A stretch of 64,000 bases of DNA from Flavobacterium endophyticum (GTDB lineage Bacteria > Bacteroidota > Bacteroidia > Flavobacteriales > Flavobacteriaceae), in assembly GCF_003634455.1 (NCBI RefSeq), contig NZ_RBLC01000004.1, positions 268,502 to 332,501 on the forward strand, written 5' to 3'. The notes below the pieces were generated by a model that made no database searches, was not told the DNA's origin, and worked only from the letters and a program-made list of their open reading frames with translations. Shown one piece after another: positions 1-9,645 of this stretch (positions are counted from its first letter, which is position 1; each line of letters begins with the position of its first letter). Position numbers and translations under genes: made by a program.

Positions 1-1743
1 TTGATTATCCTGATTGTTGCCCTTCTTCCTATTTTCTCTTTCCAAAAAGTAGAAGGAAAAATGTTCTCGCCATTAGCATTTACCTTGGGTTATGCTTTGG
101 TCGGGTCCCTGATCTTGAGCTTGACATATGTTCCTGCCATGTGTAAAGTCTTATTGACAAAAAACATTGTCGAAAAAGAAAATAGGATCTCCAGATTCTT
201 CCGAAACAATCTGTACAAAATGTTCTTATGGAGTGAAAGGCATCGAAAAGCTACCGTATATGGCTTTATCCTATTGCTTGCGGTCTGCTTTGGACGGTTT
301 ATGTTCTACGGATCAGAATTTATTCCAAAGCTGAATGAAGGCGCTATTTATATCCGAGCAACACTGCCGAATAGCATTAATCTGGACGAATCGGTCCGTC
401 TTACGAAAGAAATGAAAACCAAGCTCCAAAAGTTTGACGAAGTAAAATTCATTCTTTCCCAAACCGGAAGGCCAAATGATGGAACCGATCCGACAGGCTT
501 CTTCAATATCGAATTCCACATGGAATTAAAGCATCAGGACGAATGGAAACGAAAAATCTCAAAAGAACAGCTGATTACAGAAATCAAGGAAAAGCTAGAA
601 GAATATCCCGGAATTAACTTCGGCTTTAGCCAACCGATTCAAGACAATGTAGAAGAATATGTTGCCGGCGTAAAAAGTCCGTTGGTTATCAAGATATTTG
701 GCGATGACTTGTTCAAACTCGAAGAATATGCCAACAAAGTCGCTAAATCGATCGCTCCTGTAAAAGGTATCGAAGACGTAAATGTCTACAAAAACATCGG
801 TTTACCAGAGCTTCGTATTCAACTGCACGATTCAAAAATGGCACGCTATGCCGTAACGACAGCCGATGCACAAGCTGTAATTGCCATGACTATTGGCGGA
901 CAAGCCGCAACGACTTTTTATGAAAACGAACGAATGTTTGATGTCCGAATCCGTTTTGAAAAAGAATACAGAGATTCTAAAGAGAAAATCGAAAACATTC
1001 TGATTCCGACGATGGACGGCAAAAAAGTACCGCTTCGAGAAATTGCGACAGTCAGCTACCAAACCGGTCCGACTTTTATTTATAGGGAAGGGAACAGCCG
1101 TTATATCGCCATCGGCTTCAGTATTGAAGGACGCGATTTGGGAAGCACGATTGCCGAAGCGCAGAAAAAAGTAGCCGCAGAAGTAAAACTTCCGAAAGAA
1201 AACACGATGAAATGGGCAGGCGAATTCGAAAGCAAGGAACGTGCTTCTAAACAGCTGGCGATTATCGTTCCTGTGGTATTGCTGTTTATCTTGTTCTTAT
1301 TGTATTTCAACTTCGGAAACATGAAAGACACGTTGATTGCGACAAGCACTATTCCGTATGCTTTTGCCGGAGGTTTCCTCTCGCTTTGGATGACGGGAAC
1401 CATCTTTGGCATCTCGGCAGGTATCGGTTTTATTATCCTTTTCGGAGTAAATACGATTAATGGAATTATATTGATTGCGGTCATGAAAGAAAACTTACGG
1501 GCAAAAATGCCGTTGCGAAAAGCCATTTCAGAAGGAGTTTACAGCAGAATTCGTCCCATCGTGATGATTGCGCTGATGGGTTCTATGGGTCTATTGCCTG
1601 CAGCGCTTTCATCTGGGATGGGTTCTGAAATCCAGAAACCTTTGGCCATTATGATTGTCGGCGGACTGCTTTTCTGCATGATTTTCTCCCTGACCGTCTT
1701 GCCACAGGTATTTTATAATGCCTATAGAAAAAAACATGAGTAG
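1..1743 (+). CDS. CzcA/CusA-family heavy-metal efflux RND transporter, C-terminal part (5' truncated by the window)
   Basis: This is the inner-membrane pump of a tripartite heavy-metal (Cu/Ag or Co/Zn/Cd) efflux system driven by the proton gradient. The 580 visible residues cover a membrane helix pair at the start, a large periplasmic porter region (about 90-400) and a final block of about five membrane helices from about residue 415 to 570. The porter region has typical HME-RND segments such as GVKSPLVIKIFG and ELRIQL. Family members are about 1040 residues, or longer when fused to a TolC-like domain, so about 450 residues lie before the window. Base 1 is an internal codon, not a start. No TolC fusion follows: the protein ends soon after the last helix. 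Metal specificity cannot be read from this half. The HME-RND family call is sure. Confidence 0.93.
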   Translation: MIILIVALLPIFSFQKVEGKMFSPLAFTLGYALVGSLILSLTYVPAMCKVLLTKNIVEKENRISRFFRNNLYKMFLWSERHRKATVYGFILLLAVCFGRFMFYGSEFIPKLNEGAIYIRATLPNSINLDESVRLTKEMKTKLQKFDEVKFILSQTGRPNDGTDPTGFFNIEFHMELKHQDEWKRKISKEQLITEIKEKLEEYPGINFGFSQPIQDNVEEYVAGVKSPLVIKIFGDDLFKLEEYANKVAKSIAPVKGIEDVNVYKNIGLPELRIQLHDSKMARYAVTTADAQAVIAMTIGGQAATTFYENERMFDVRIRFEKEYRDSKEKIENILIPTMDGKKVPLREIATVSYQTGPTFIYREGNSRYIAIGFSIEGRDLGSTIAEAQKKVAAEVKLPKENTMKWAGEFESKERASKQLAIIVPVVLLFILFLLYFNFGNMKDTLIATSTIPYAFAGGFLSLWMTGTIFGISAGIGFIILFGVNTINGIILIAVMKENLRAKMPLRKAISEGVYSRIRPIVMIALMGSMGLLPAALSSGMGSEIQKPLAIMIVGGLLFCMIFSLTVLPQVFYNAYRKKHE

Positions 1744-1781
1744 TTGCATGTTGGTTTGTTTTATATTGGTTAATAGTGATC

Positions 1782-1812
1782 AAAGCTCCATAGATATGGG
1801 GCTTTTTTCTTT
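1782..1812 (+). terminator. Intrinsic terminator after the RND pump gene
   Basis: AAAGCTCC (1782-1789) pairs with GGGGCTTT (1798-1805) with one G-T pair, and a T-run follows. It sits 39 bases after the pump stop codon. Confidence 0.8.
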
Positions 1813-1857
1813 TAATTATTGCAAAAAAGCAAACGAAATCTATTAAATAATAAAAAC

Positions 1858-1865
1858 TATCTTTG
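1858..1865 (+). promoter_or_regulatory. Candidate -7 box for the DEAD-box helicase gene
   Basis: TATCTTTG matches the Bacteroidota -7 consensus TAnnTTTG and lies 41 bases before the chosen start at 1907. No TTG occurs at the usual spacing, so only half of the promoter is supported. Confidence 0.5.
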
Positions 1866-1906
1866 CACCGTATTTGCAATTACTGCAAAGACTTAAATTA
1901 CCTTTT

Positions 1907-3157
1907 ATGTTATTTGAAGATTTATCACTTTCCAAAAGTATACAGAGAGCCGTTTTTGAAATCGGCTATTTGGAAGCAACACCGATACAAGAAAAATCAA
2001 TTCCGATTATTTTAGCAGGAAACGATCTTGTAGGCTGTGCTCAGACTGGTACTGGAAAAACAGGCGCATTCGCAATTCCTATTATTCATCATATTCACCG
2101 CATTGTTGGCTCGTCAAAAAAAGCAAAACAAATCAGGACTTTGGTTGTCACTCCTACGCGCGAGCTTGCCGTACAAATCGGCCAAAGCTTTGAAGCGTAT
2201 GCAAAATATACCAACCTCGTACAGCTGACCATCTTTGGAGGCGTTTCGCAAGTACCTCAAGTAGATATCTTGAAAAAAGGCGTCGATATTTTGATTGCCA
2301 CGCCAGGACGATTATTAGACCTGCACAAGCAAGGCTTTATTGATCTTGACCATCTGCATACGCTAGTGTTAGACGAAGCCGACCAGATGCTGGACATGGG
2401 TTTTATCAATGATGTCAAAAAGATTGTAAAACTTACGCCAAAAAACAGACAGACGCTTTTGTTTTCTGCTACTATGCCTATGGCGATCAGAGAACTGGCC
2501 GAAACATTCCTGAACAAGCCCGAATATGTTTCTGTTTCTCCTGTATCATCAACTGCAGAAACTGTAGAGCAGCGTGTTTATTTTGTAAACAAGGAAGACA
2601 AACGACAGCTTTTGTATCATCTGATCAAGAACGAAAATATTTATGATGTTTTGGTTTTTTCAAGAACCAAACACGGAGCAGACAATGTTGTCAAAGCTTT
2701 AAGAAAGCAAGGGATCGCTGCTGAAGCCATCCACGGTGACAAATCACAGAATGCCAGACAGCGTGTATTGGACAGCTTTAAAAGCAAAGAAGTTGGTGTT
2801 TTAGTAGCAACGGATATTGCCGCAAGGGGAATCGACATCGACAAACTGCCGTATATCATAAACTTTGACCTTCCTAATATTCCTGAAACTTACGTGCATC
2901 GAATTGGAAGAACAGGCCGTGCCGGAAATGGAGGTATTGCCATCTCTTTCTGCTCTAAAGATGAAGAAGGCTACTGGAAAGACATTCAGCGCCTAATTAA
3001 AGTCAACGTAAAGACTATCAATGACCATCCTTACCCTTGGAAAGATACCGTTCCTGATCCAAATGCAAAACCGGACTTGAGAAATAAAAACAAGGCTAAA
3101 GAAAATAATTCGAGAAAATCGGATGCTTCAAAAAAGAATAAAAAACGCTGGTACTAA
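1907..3157 (+). CDS. DEAD-box ATP-dependent RNA helicase (RhlE-like)
   Basis: Superfamily 2 helicase that unwinds short RNA duplexes, probably in ribosome assembly, RNA decay or cold adaptation. With the start at 1907 the protein has 416 residues. It shows the Q motif (about 20-28), Walker A AQTGTGKT (45-52), PTRELA (83-88), TPGR (132-135), DEAD (156-159), SAT, and in the second RecA domain TDIAARGIDI and HRIGRTGR. The last 40 residues are basic and low in complexity, a usual RNA-binding tail. The frame is open back to 1874, but the ATG at 1907 is preferred because family proteins begin with a short MxFEDLxL segment and the -7 box lies just upstream. The gene is monocistronic, between two terminators. 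The family is sure; the subfamily is less so. Confidence 0.95.
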   Translation: MLFEDLSLSKSIQRAVFEIGYLEATPIQEKSIPIILAGNDLVGCAQTGTGKTGAFAIPIIHHIHRIVGSSKKAKQIRTLVVTPTRELAVQIGQSFEAYAKYTNLVQLTIFGGVSQVPQVDILKKGVDILIATPGRLLDLHKQGFIDLDHLHTLVLDEADQMLDMGFINDVKKIVKLTPKNRQTLLFSATMPMAIRELAETFLNKPEYVSVSPVSSTAETVEQRVYFVNKEDKRQLLYHLIKNENIYDVLVFSRTKHGADNVVKALRKQGIAAEAIHGDKSQNARQRVLDSFKSKEVGVLVATDIAARGIDIDKLPYIINFDLPNIPETYVHRIGRTGRAGNGGIAISFCSKDEEGYWKDIQRLIKVNVKTINDHPYPWKDTVPDPNAKPDLRNKNKAKENNSRKSDASKKNKKRWY

Positions 3158-3170
3158 CCAACGTTTTTTG
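3143..3170 (+). terminator. Intrinsic terminator overlapping the helicase stop codon
   Basis: AAACG-C-TGGT (3143-3152) pairs with ACCA-A-CGTTT (3157-3166) across one mismatch, with loop ACTA, and is followed by T residues. The TAA stop (3155-3157) lies in the loop and stem. Confidence 0.65.
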
Positions 3171-3173
3171 TTT

Positions 3174-3181
3174 TAAATTTG
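3174..3181 (+). promoter_or_regulatory. Candidate -7 box for the EEP hydrolase gene
   Basis: TAAATTTG fits TAnnTTTG and lies 26 bases before the start codon at 3208. No correctly spaced TTG is visible. Confidence 0.4.
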
Positions 3182-3207
3182 TATACCTAAAAATCCCCCC
3201 CTGACGT

Positions 3208-4038
3208 ATGAAATCTTTTTACTTCCTATTCTTACTGGCCGCACAGGCATTATTTTCACAAGATCTTAAAGTGATGAGCTACAATATTCGGCTGGATACC
3301 CAGAGTGACGGCGAGAACCAATGGTCGAAGCGAAAAGAATTCATGACCGATCAGATAAAGTTCTACATGCCTGATTTTATGGGAGTACAGGAAGCATTAC
3401 CTCAGCAGATGAGTTATATCGACAGTACGCTCACTGGATATGGCTTTATTGGAAAAGGGCGCGACGACGGAAAATCGAAAGGAGAACACAGCGCTATTTT
3501 TTATAATTCGGACAAGTTTAAGCTGTTGGAAGAAAATACATTTTGGCTGTCTGAAACACCAGAAAAGCCGTCAAAAGGATGGGATGCGGCTTACAACAGA
3601 GTATGTACGTATGGCTTGTTCCAAAACAAAAAGACCAAAAAGAAACTTTGGGTTTTCAATACGCATTTTGACCATGTCGGGGATATTGCCAGAGCCGAAA
3701 GCTCAAAACTGATTTTAGAAAAAATCCGAAAAATAAACAAGGACAACCTTCCTGTGGTCTTGACAGGAGACTTTAATTTAGAAGCAGAAACGCTTCCGCT
3801 ACAGCTTATCAAGAAAGAGCTGGACGATGCCCAAAAAGTATGCAGGGGAATTGTTTTCGGACCTGAAGGTACTTTTAATGCTTTTGAATTTAATAAGCCT
3901 GTAACGACACGAATCGATTATATTTTTATCAATAGAAATACGATGGAAGTTGTCAAATTCGCCACCTTAAGCGATTCTAAAGACTGCCGTTATCCATCGG
4001 ACCACTTGCCTATTTACGCAGAGATAAATTTCAAATAA
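3208..4038 (+). CDS. Secreted endonuclease/exonuclease/phosphatase (EEP) family protein
   Basis: Metal-dependent phosphoesterase of the DNase I / inositol-phosphatase / exonuclease III fold. Its substrate is unknown; relatives cleave nucleic acids, phosphoinositides or sphingolipids. A signal peptide (about 1-18, ending near LFSQ) predicts export. Catalytic signatures are visible: SYNIRL with Asn26, QEA with metal-ligand Glu62, the TGDFN segment near 190-195, and a C-terminal SDH (264-266). At 276 residues it has the usual length of the short secreted Bacteroidota members. It stands alone, and its stop is only one base from the stop of the convergent kinase gene, with no terminator between. 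The fold is sure; the substrate is open. Confidence 0.9.
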   Translation: MKSFYFLFLLAAQALFSQDLKVMSYNIRLDTQSDGENQWSKRKEFMTDQIKFYMPDFMGVQEALPQQMSYIDSTLTGYGFIGKGRDDGKSKGEHSAIFYNSDKFKLLEENTFWLSETPEKPSKGWDAAYNRVCTYGLFQNKKTKKKLWVFNTHFDHVGDIARAESSKLILEKIRKINKDNLPVVLTGDFNLEAETLPLQLIKKELDDAQKVCRGIVFGPEGTFNAFEFNKPVTTRIDYIFINRNTMEVVKFATLSDSKDCRYPSDHLPIYAEINFK

Positions 4039-4039
4039 G

Positions 4040-6247
4040 CTAGTGCTGCGTTGAGTATTTTGCGATCTGGCTATTGATAATCTGGAATAAACGCAAAGGT
4101 TCAAAAGGCTTGATTAGGATGTCGTTCATTCCTGACAGCTTTGCTTCGTCGGTAATTTCATCTTTATCAAAAGCCGTAAGGGCGATTATAGGTATGTCTA
4201 TTCCTTTGTCGCGAATCATTCGGGTTGTTTCAAATCCGTTGATGACAGGCATGTTGATGTCCATCAAGATAACGTCAAATGTTTCTTTTTCGAGAATGTT
4301 CAGGGCCGCATAACCATCATCGACAACAAAGCATTTGTAGTTGTTCTTTTCGATAATTTTCTTAGTCACCATCTGATTGATTTTGTTGTCTTCTACAACA
4401 AGAATCTTATACGAAGAAACATTTGTCGTATCGACATCAATGTTTTCGATATACGTTTTTGTAGCGTTCGCATCATATTCGAAAGGAATCGTAAACGTGA
4501 CAGTGGTTCCTTCGCCTTCCTTGCTCTCTAGACGAATACTGCTTCCAAGAAGCTCTAAAAGACGTTTTACGATAGAAAGTCCAAGGCCGGTTCCTTGGTA
4601 ATCTCCTTCTTTTCTGTCAATCTGTACAAATTTCTCAAATATCTTGTTCTGATTTTCGACTGCAATACCGCATCCATTGTCGACAATCTCAAATTTTATG
4701 TAATAGGTATTTCCTTCTTTTTTCTCCAACGCGGCGGCTAATTTTATGACTCCGTTTTGCGTAAATTTCAAGGCGTTGCTTGTAAGATTTACCAAAATCT
4801 GAGACAAACGCAGCTTATCGCCTATCAAATATTCGGGTATTTCGATATCTACGTCAATCATCACCTTGTTCCTGTTTTTGATGGCGATAAACTGAAGGGC
4901 TTCTTTCACTTTTTCGATCTCATCCAAGACATTCAGCGGAAGTTCTTCCAGCACTATCTTCTTATCTTCTATTTTGTGGATTTGCAACAGGTCATTCACG
5001 AGCGATAAAAGGTAACGCGCCGAAAACTTTAAAGAGTTGATGTGCGGACTGTTTTCTAGTTCCTTATGTTCATCAAGAATTAAGTTGGTGATTCCGATAA
5101 CGCCATATAAAGGCGTCCGTAGCTCGTGGGTTACGGTAGAAATAAACTGGCTTTTCAGTATAGACGATTCTTCGGCCTTGTCTTTTGCTATCTTTAGCTC
5201 TTCATTGCTTTCCAGCAGCTTCTGATTGACTTTTTTTCTGTAGATGCTGTTCTTGTAAAAAGTATACAGCAGCAAGAGCAGGATGATTAGTATGGCAAGA
5301 AATAAGATGACGATAATCTTTGAATTCCTTAGATTCTTTTGCTGGGCATATTTCTCAAGCTCAATCTTATCAATTTTTCTTCTAGACTCATCAAGCTCGA
5401 TCTGGATTCCTGCTATCTGAGCGCTTTTTAATTTTTCGTGATTGTGAAGGTCGTCTTTCAGCTCTTCATAATGTACTTTATTGATATAGGCATTTTTATA
5501 ATCCTTGATTTGATAGAGATGCTTTGAATATTCTGCATAAGCGTCTGCCAAGGCATTTTGCTGCTTGTATCGGATTCCATAATCAATGGCAAGCTTAAAA
5601 TACGAATCGGCCAGCCGGGCATTGCCGTTACTGCTGTAATACATCCCGAATAGGTTGTTTACGATTACTTTGGATTCGATATCTCCATACTTGTCAAGAT
5701 GTTTTTCGACATTCTTTAGATAAGGAAGACCCTGCACAAAATCTTTCTTGTTGAAATACGCCCAAGCCAGGTTCATTTCTGTAAAGATTATTTCTGTAGT
5801 GTCTTTTACTTTTTGGGCATACTGGAGCGATTTTTTATAATGGTAGATTCCCTTGTCGTAGTCTTTTATCGCAAAATTGTAGAGATTGCCAATGTTGTTG
5901 TGGATCCAGTCCTTGATCGTATCGTTTTGGGTCTTTTGAGAATAAATAAGGGCTTTATTATAATAGGCCAAAGCCATATTGGTATTCATGAGTTCTTCAT
6001 GGCAGCCCGCAATAGTATTGTAGGACATCGCAACATAATCGTATTGCTTGTTCTTATATGCCAAATTCAAAGCCTGTTTGGAAACCTGCAGCGATTCCAT
6101 ATATTTCAGGTCTGTCAGCAAGCCATCGGCTTTACAGATGAGATCATAAATTCGGGTTCTAGTATCTTTTATATTTTCTTGCGAAAAAGCCAGGCTGCAA
6201 TAAAGGAGTAGGACCAGAACAAATGAAATTATTCTATTTCGGGGCAT
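4040..6247 (-). CDS. TPR-containing hybrid sensor histidine kinase/response regulator
   Basis: Membrane sensor that autophosphorylates on His and passes phosphate to its own receiver domain. Order: signal peptide (1-22), a helical TPR-rich periplasmic region (about 40-265), coiled coil, one membrane helix (about 309-331), a second coiled coil, HisKA with His374 in THELRTPL, HATPase with the N box (LVNLTSNALKF), DNGCGIA and GTGLGLS, then a receiver domain with VVEDNK, phospho-acceptor Asp663 in MDINMP and Lys713 in KPF. There is no DNA-binding output, so the receiver probably acts by phosphorelay or by modulating the kinase. The stimulus is unknown. No cognate regulator gene is adjacent. The domain calls are sure. 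Confidence 0.93.
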   Translation of the reverse strand: MPRNRIISFVLVLLLYCSLAFSQENIKDTRTRIYDLICKADGLLTDLKYMESLQVSKQALNLAYKNKQYDYVAMSYNTIAGCHEELMNTNMALAYYNKALIYSQKTQNDTIKDWIHNNIGNLYNFAIKDYDKGIYHYKKSLQYAQKVKDTTEIIFTEMNLAWAYFNKKDFVQGLPYLKNVEKHLDKYGDIESKVIVNNLFGMYYSSNGNARLADSYFKLAIDYGIRYKQQNALADAYAEYSKHLYQIKDYKNAYINKVHYEELKDDLHNHEKLKSAQIAGIQIELDESRRKIDKIELEKYAQQKNLRNSKIIVILFLAILIILLLLLYTFYKNSIYRKKVNQKLLESNEELKIAKDKAEESSILKSQFISTVTHELRTPLYGVIGITNLILDEHKELENSPHINSLKFSARYLLSLVNDLLQIHKIEDKKIVLEELPLNVLDEIEKVKEALQFIAIKNRNKVMIDVDIEIPEYLIGDKLRLSQILVNLTSNALKFTQNGVIKLAAALEKKEGNTYYIKFEIVDNGCGIAVENQNKIFEKFVQIDRKEGDYQGTGLGLSIVKRLLELLGSSIRLESKEGEGTTVTFTIPFEYDANATKTYIENIDVDTTNVSSYKILVVEDNKINQMVTKKIIEKNNYKCFVVDDGYAALNILEKETFDVILMDINMPVINGFETTRMIRDKGIDIPIIALTAFDKDEITDEAKLSGMNDILIKPFEPLRLFQIINSQIAKYSTQH

Positions 6248-6274
6248 AGATAATTTTTACTCCAAATATACTAT

Positions 6275-6308
6275 AAATAAAAAAAATCTCGGTCTATACC
6301 GAGATTTT
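6275..6308 (-). terminator. Intrinsic terminator of ettA
   Basis: ATCTCGGT (6286-6293) and ACCGAGAT (6298-6305) form a perfect stem with loop CTAT. Read leftward it is followed by a long T-run (the A-run at 6276-6286). It separates ettA from the kinase gene. Confidence 0.85.
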
Positions 6309-6317
6309 GTTATTTTA

Positions 6318-8012
6318 TTAATTCCTAATCAATTTTTTGTATTTGATTCGTTTCGGAGTCAGATCGCCGCCTAATCGTTTCTTCTTGTTTTCTTCGTACT
6401 CTGAGAAGCTGCCTTCAAAGAAATAGACTTCAGAATTTCCTTCAAAAGCCAAGATGTGCGTACAGATCCTGTCTAAGAACCAACGGTCGTGGGAAATAAC
6501 TACCGCACAGCCCGCAAAATTCTCCAAACCTTCTTCTAAAGCACGAAGCGTGTTGATGTCCAAGTCGTTGGTAGGCTCATCCAGAAGCAATACGTTTCCT
6601 TCTTCTTTTAAGGTCATTGCCAAGTGAAGACGGTTTCTTTCTCCTCCAGAAAGCGTATTTACCTTTTTGTTTTGGTCGCTTCCTCCAAAGTTGAAACGGC
6701 TCAAGTAGGCTCTTGAATTTACCTGCTTGCCGCCCATCATGATCAACTCTTGTCCGTCGCAGAAATTTTCCCAGATGGATTTGTTAGGATCGATGTTTGA
6801 GTGCGCCTGATCTACATACGCAATCTTTACCGTTTCACCGATAGAAAATTCTCCTTTGTCTGGCGTTTCTTCGCCCATAATCATTCTAAAGATGGTCGTC
6901 TTACCCGCACCGTTAGGTCCGATGATTCCAACGATTCCAGCTTGAGGTAATGTAAAGTTCAAATCTTCATACAACAATTTGTCGCCATAGCCTTTTGCAA
7001 CGCCTTTTGCTTCAATAACATTGGTTCCCAAACGAGGCCCGTTCGGGATATAGATTTCTAGATTTTCATCCAGTTGTTTTTGGTCTTCGTTCAAAAGCTT
7101 GTCATAATTCTGAAGACGCGCTTTTTGTTTTGTCTGACGGCCTTTTGCTCCTTGGCGTACCCAGTCTAACTCGCGCTCTAAAGTCTTTCTTCTTTTTGAA
7201 GCTACTTTTTCTTCAAGAGCCATTCGGCTTGATTTTTGGTCTAGCCAAGAAGAATAGTTTCCTTTCCACGGAATACCTTCTCCTCTATCCAGTTCCAAGA
7301 TCCAGCCTGCTACGTTATCCAAGAAATAACGGTCGTGGGTTACGGCAATTACGGTTCCTGAATATTGTGCTAAATGCTGCTCTAGCCATAGTACCGATTC
7401 AGCATCTAAGTGGTTGGTAGGCTCATCCAGCAATAATACGTCTGGTTGTTGTAACAACAGTCTGCATAATGCCACACGTCTTTTCTCTCCTCCAGAAAGC
7501 ACCTTAATTGGCGTATCTGGTTCTGGAGTACGAAGCGCATCCATAGCAATTTCTAGTTTGGTATCGATTTCCCAAGCACCTAAAGAATCAATCTTGTCTT
7601 GAAGCTCGGCTTGACGGTCCATCAGTTTCTGCATCTTATCGGCATCTTCGTACACCTCTGGCAATCCGAATTGGTCGTTGATTTTGTTGAACTCGTCTAA
7701 AACCGCCATGGTTTCTGCCACGCCTTCTCTTACGATTTCAATCACAGTTTTGTTTTCGTCCAATTGAGGCTCTTGCTCTAGGTAGCCTACTGTATAGCCT
7801 GGTGCAAAAACCACATCACCTTGGTAGTTTTTATCAACACCTGCAATAATTTTTAATAGGGATGATTTTCCCGAACCGTTAAGTCCAAGAATACCGATCT
7901 TCGCTCCATAAAAGAAACTAAGATAGATGTTTTTTAATACCTGCTTGTCGCTGCTTTGGTAAGTCTTGCTTACTTTCTGCATCGAAAAAATTACCTTCTT
8001 ATCGTCTGACAT
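6318..8012 (-). CDS. ettA: Energy-dependent translational throttle protein EttA (ABC-F ATPase)
   Basis: Cytosolic ABC-F protein that binds the ribosomal E site and gates the first elongation step according to ATP/ADP levels. Two ABC domains are present: Walker A GLNGSGKS (43-50), signature LSGGEKRR and Walker B DEPTNHLDAES in the first; GPNGAGKT, LSGGERNR and DEPTNDLDI in the second. The linker contains the EttA-like stretch WVRQGAKGRQTKQKAR, and the C-terminal end PKRIKYKKL is also typical. At 564 residues it is close to E. coli EttA (555). There is no transmembrane segment, as expected for ABC-F. A -7 box lies upstream and a strong terminator downstream, so it is transcribed alone. Confidence 0.96.
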   Translation of the reverse strand: MSDDKKVIFSMQKVSKTYQSSDKQVLKNIYLSFFYGAKIGILGLNGSGKSSLLKIIAGVDKNYQGDVVFAPGYTVGYLEQEPQLDENKTVIEIVREGVAETMAVLDEFNKINDQFGLPEVYEDADKMQKLMDRQAELQDKIDSLGAWEIDTKLEIAMDALRTPEPDTPIKVLSGGEKRRVALCRLLLQQPDVLLLDEPTNHLDAESVLWLEQHLAQYSGTVIAVTHDRYFLDNVAGWILELDRGEGIPWKGNYSSWLDQKSSRMALEEKVASKRRKTLERELDWVRQGAKGRQTKQKARLQNYDKLLNEDQKQLDENLEIYIPNGPRLGTNVIEAKGVAKGYGDKLLYEDLNFTLPQAGIVGIIGPNGAGKTTIFRMIMGEETPDKGEFSIGETVKIAYVDQAHSNIDPNKSIWENFCDGQELIMMGGKQVNSRAYLSRFNFGGSDQNKKVNTLSGGERNRLHLAMTLKEEGNVLLLDEPTNDLDINTLRALEEGLENFAGCAVVISHDRWFLDRICTHILAFEGNSEVYFFEGSFSEYEENKKKRLGGDLTPKRIKYKKLIRN

Positions 8013-8062
8013 TTTTATTTATTTTATTAAACACTGTACATAATTTGCTTAAAAGCCGACTA

Positions 8063-8070
8063 CAAAGATA
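8063..8070 (-). promoter_or_regulatory. Candidate -7 box for ettA
   Basis: On the minus strand this reads TATCTTTG, a perfect TAnnTTTG, 50 bases upstream of the ettA ATG. No TTG is found at the usual distance. Confidence 0.5.
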
Positions 8071-8182
8071 GCTTTTAAATGCAAAACTAGAAATGTTTAT
8101 TCATCAATAGCGCTACTGTTTTCTTTGGAAATGTATCTTGCCTAAAGCTAAAAAAGTCGCTCTAGTTGCTAACAGGCTGAAT

Positions 8183-8908
8183 TTAGTTTTTCAACTTTCT
8201 GAAATCCTCTTTTTTTGAAATCAGAAAATCGGTTACTTCTAGTACATTGTTAGTATTAGCAATAATTGTCGCCTTCGGATCGGCATAACAGAATTCAAGA
8301 AAAATACCAATCTCTTCTTCCTTTAATTTTAAAGTTTTGAGAAAAAAATCTTTGTTGAAATTATCAGAAACATACTCCTTAATGTCTACGTTGGCTACAG
8401 CCTTGTCGTCTTTATTTCCTTTAAAAAGCTTTCCGATCATTTTGCCTATGGCAACAAAATTAAGTCCGTGGTTTATGGCGCCGTTATAGACCATTGTGTT
8501 GGTAGGAGAATTCAGTATATTGTCCACAGACCGCAACGGCACAGCAGTAGGGGCATCGAGTTTTACATCATCTGTCTCTTTTGTAATTTCTACTTCTACC
8601 AGCTGTATTGCTTCTTGATTTAAAGCGGCCTCCATGCCGGCCTTTTCAAAATCTTTCTGTTTGAGGAAAATCCTCCTAGTCGTATAATTCTTTCCTGCAA
8701 AAATGAGAACATCGCCGACTTTTGCCGAGATAGAAAATTTTCCCGAAGCATCCGTCACAGTCAGGGTGCTGTTGGTTTGATTGATAACATCAATACCTGC
8801 AATCGGAAAACCATCAGTACTAACCTTTCCTTGAAGCAGTTTTTCTGACTGGCACAAGCCAAGCTGAAATACAAATAAAAATACAGCAATAAAAGAAGTA
8901 GTTTTCAT
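8183..8908 (-). CDS. Secreted carboxypeptidase-like regulatory domain protein
   Basis: 241-residue exported protein. After a signal peptide ending near residue 20 (LGLCQSEKL) comes a CarboxypepD_reg-like beta-sandwich (about 25-100). This domain is often found at the N-terminus of TonB-dependent receptors, but no plug or barrel follows here. The remaining part is helical and of unknown function, rich in Asp/Lys near VKLDAPTAVPLRSVDNIL. The ATG at 8906-8908 is used; the frame also has a TTG codon just before it. The gene stands alone between ettA and a divergent Crp/Fnr gene. Function unknown; possibly an envelope-attached structural or binding protein. Confidence 0.75.
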   Translation of the reverse strand: MKTTSFIAVFLFVFQLGLCQSEKLLQGKVSTDGFPIAGIDVINQTNSTLTVTDASGKFSISAKVGDVLIFAGKNYTTRRIFLKQKDFEKAGMEAALNQEAIQLVEVEITKETDDVKLDAPTAVPLRSVDNILNSPTNTMVYNGAINHGLNFVAIGKMIGKLFKGNKDDKAVANVDIKEYVSDNFNKDFFLKTLKLKEEEIGIFLEFCYADPKATIIANTNNVLEVTDFLISKKEDFRKLKN

Positions 8909-9081
8909 CAATACGAAAGATTTAAATAGTTATGCAAGCCTTTCAAAAATAGGCTTTTTCTTTCATCCATAGATTTAGGCACTTACTTTTACAATAAAAT
9001 TAACGTCTGCTTTGCCTGCTTAAGTATTCCATCTTCTGGCGTTGCAGAAAAATAAGTACCTTGCAGAAACATTTATCCGGA

Positions 9082-9645
9082 ATGGACATTCTAGAAATAC
9101 TGAACCACATACATCCGCTTTCTAAAGAAGCGGGCCAAAAAATAGTGCAATATAGCACCAAAATAAACCTACCGAAAGGACATATCATCTTAGAAGCTGA
9201 CAAGACGGAAACTTCCGTCTATTTTATCAAGAAAGGTATCGTTAGGGCTTTTGCCCCTAAAGAAGAAAAAGACATTACTTTTTGGTTTGGCAGAGAAGGC
9301 GACCCTATTGTTTCCATGAAAAGCTATGTAGACAACAAGCCCGGCTATGAATGCGTAGAACTATTAGAAGACTGCGAACTATATGAAATCAAGAACCATG
9401 ATCTGCAGCAGCTTTTTTTAGAAGATATCAGCATAGCCAATTGGGGACGAAAATTTGCAGAAACTCTGCTTCTCCATACCGAAGAACGGCTTATCTCCAA
9501 GCTATTCAAATCGGCTAAAGAGCGCTATCTGGAACTGCTCCAAGACAATCCCGATTTTGTACAGAGAATACAGCTTGGTTATATCGCATCTTATTTGGGC
9601 ATTACGCAGGTCAGCTTGAGCAGGATCAGGGCCGAGATCAAATAA
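9082..9645 (+). CDS. Crp/Fnr-family transcriptional regulator
   Basis: 188-residue regulator with an N-terminal cyclic-nucleotide-binding-like beta-barrel (about 15-115) and a C-terminal helical part ending in a winged-helix region (about 130-188: ERYLELL, YIASYLGITQVSLSRIRAEI). There is no Cys cluster at the N-terminus, so FNR-type iron-sulfur sensing is not predicted. The ligand is unknown. The ATG at 9082 is preferred over an in-frame TTG at 9061 because it matches the usual MDILxxL start of Bacteroidota members. It lies directly upstream of an SMR transporter in the same direction, which it may regulate. Confidence 0.88.
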   Translation: MDILEILNHIHPLSKEAGQKIVQYSTKINLPKGHIILEADKTETSVYFIKKGIVRAFAPKEEKDITFWFGREGDPIVSMKSYVDNKPGYECVELLEDCELYEIKNHDLQQLFLEDISIANWGRKFAETLLLHTEERLISKLFKSAKERYLELLQDNPDFVQRIQLGYIASYLGITQVSLSRIRAEIK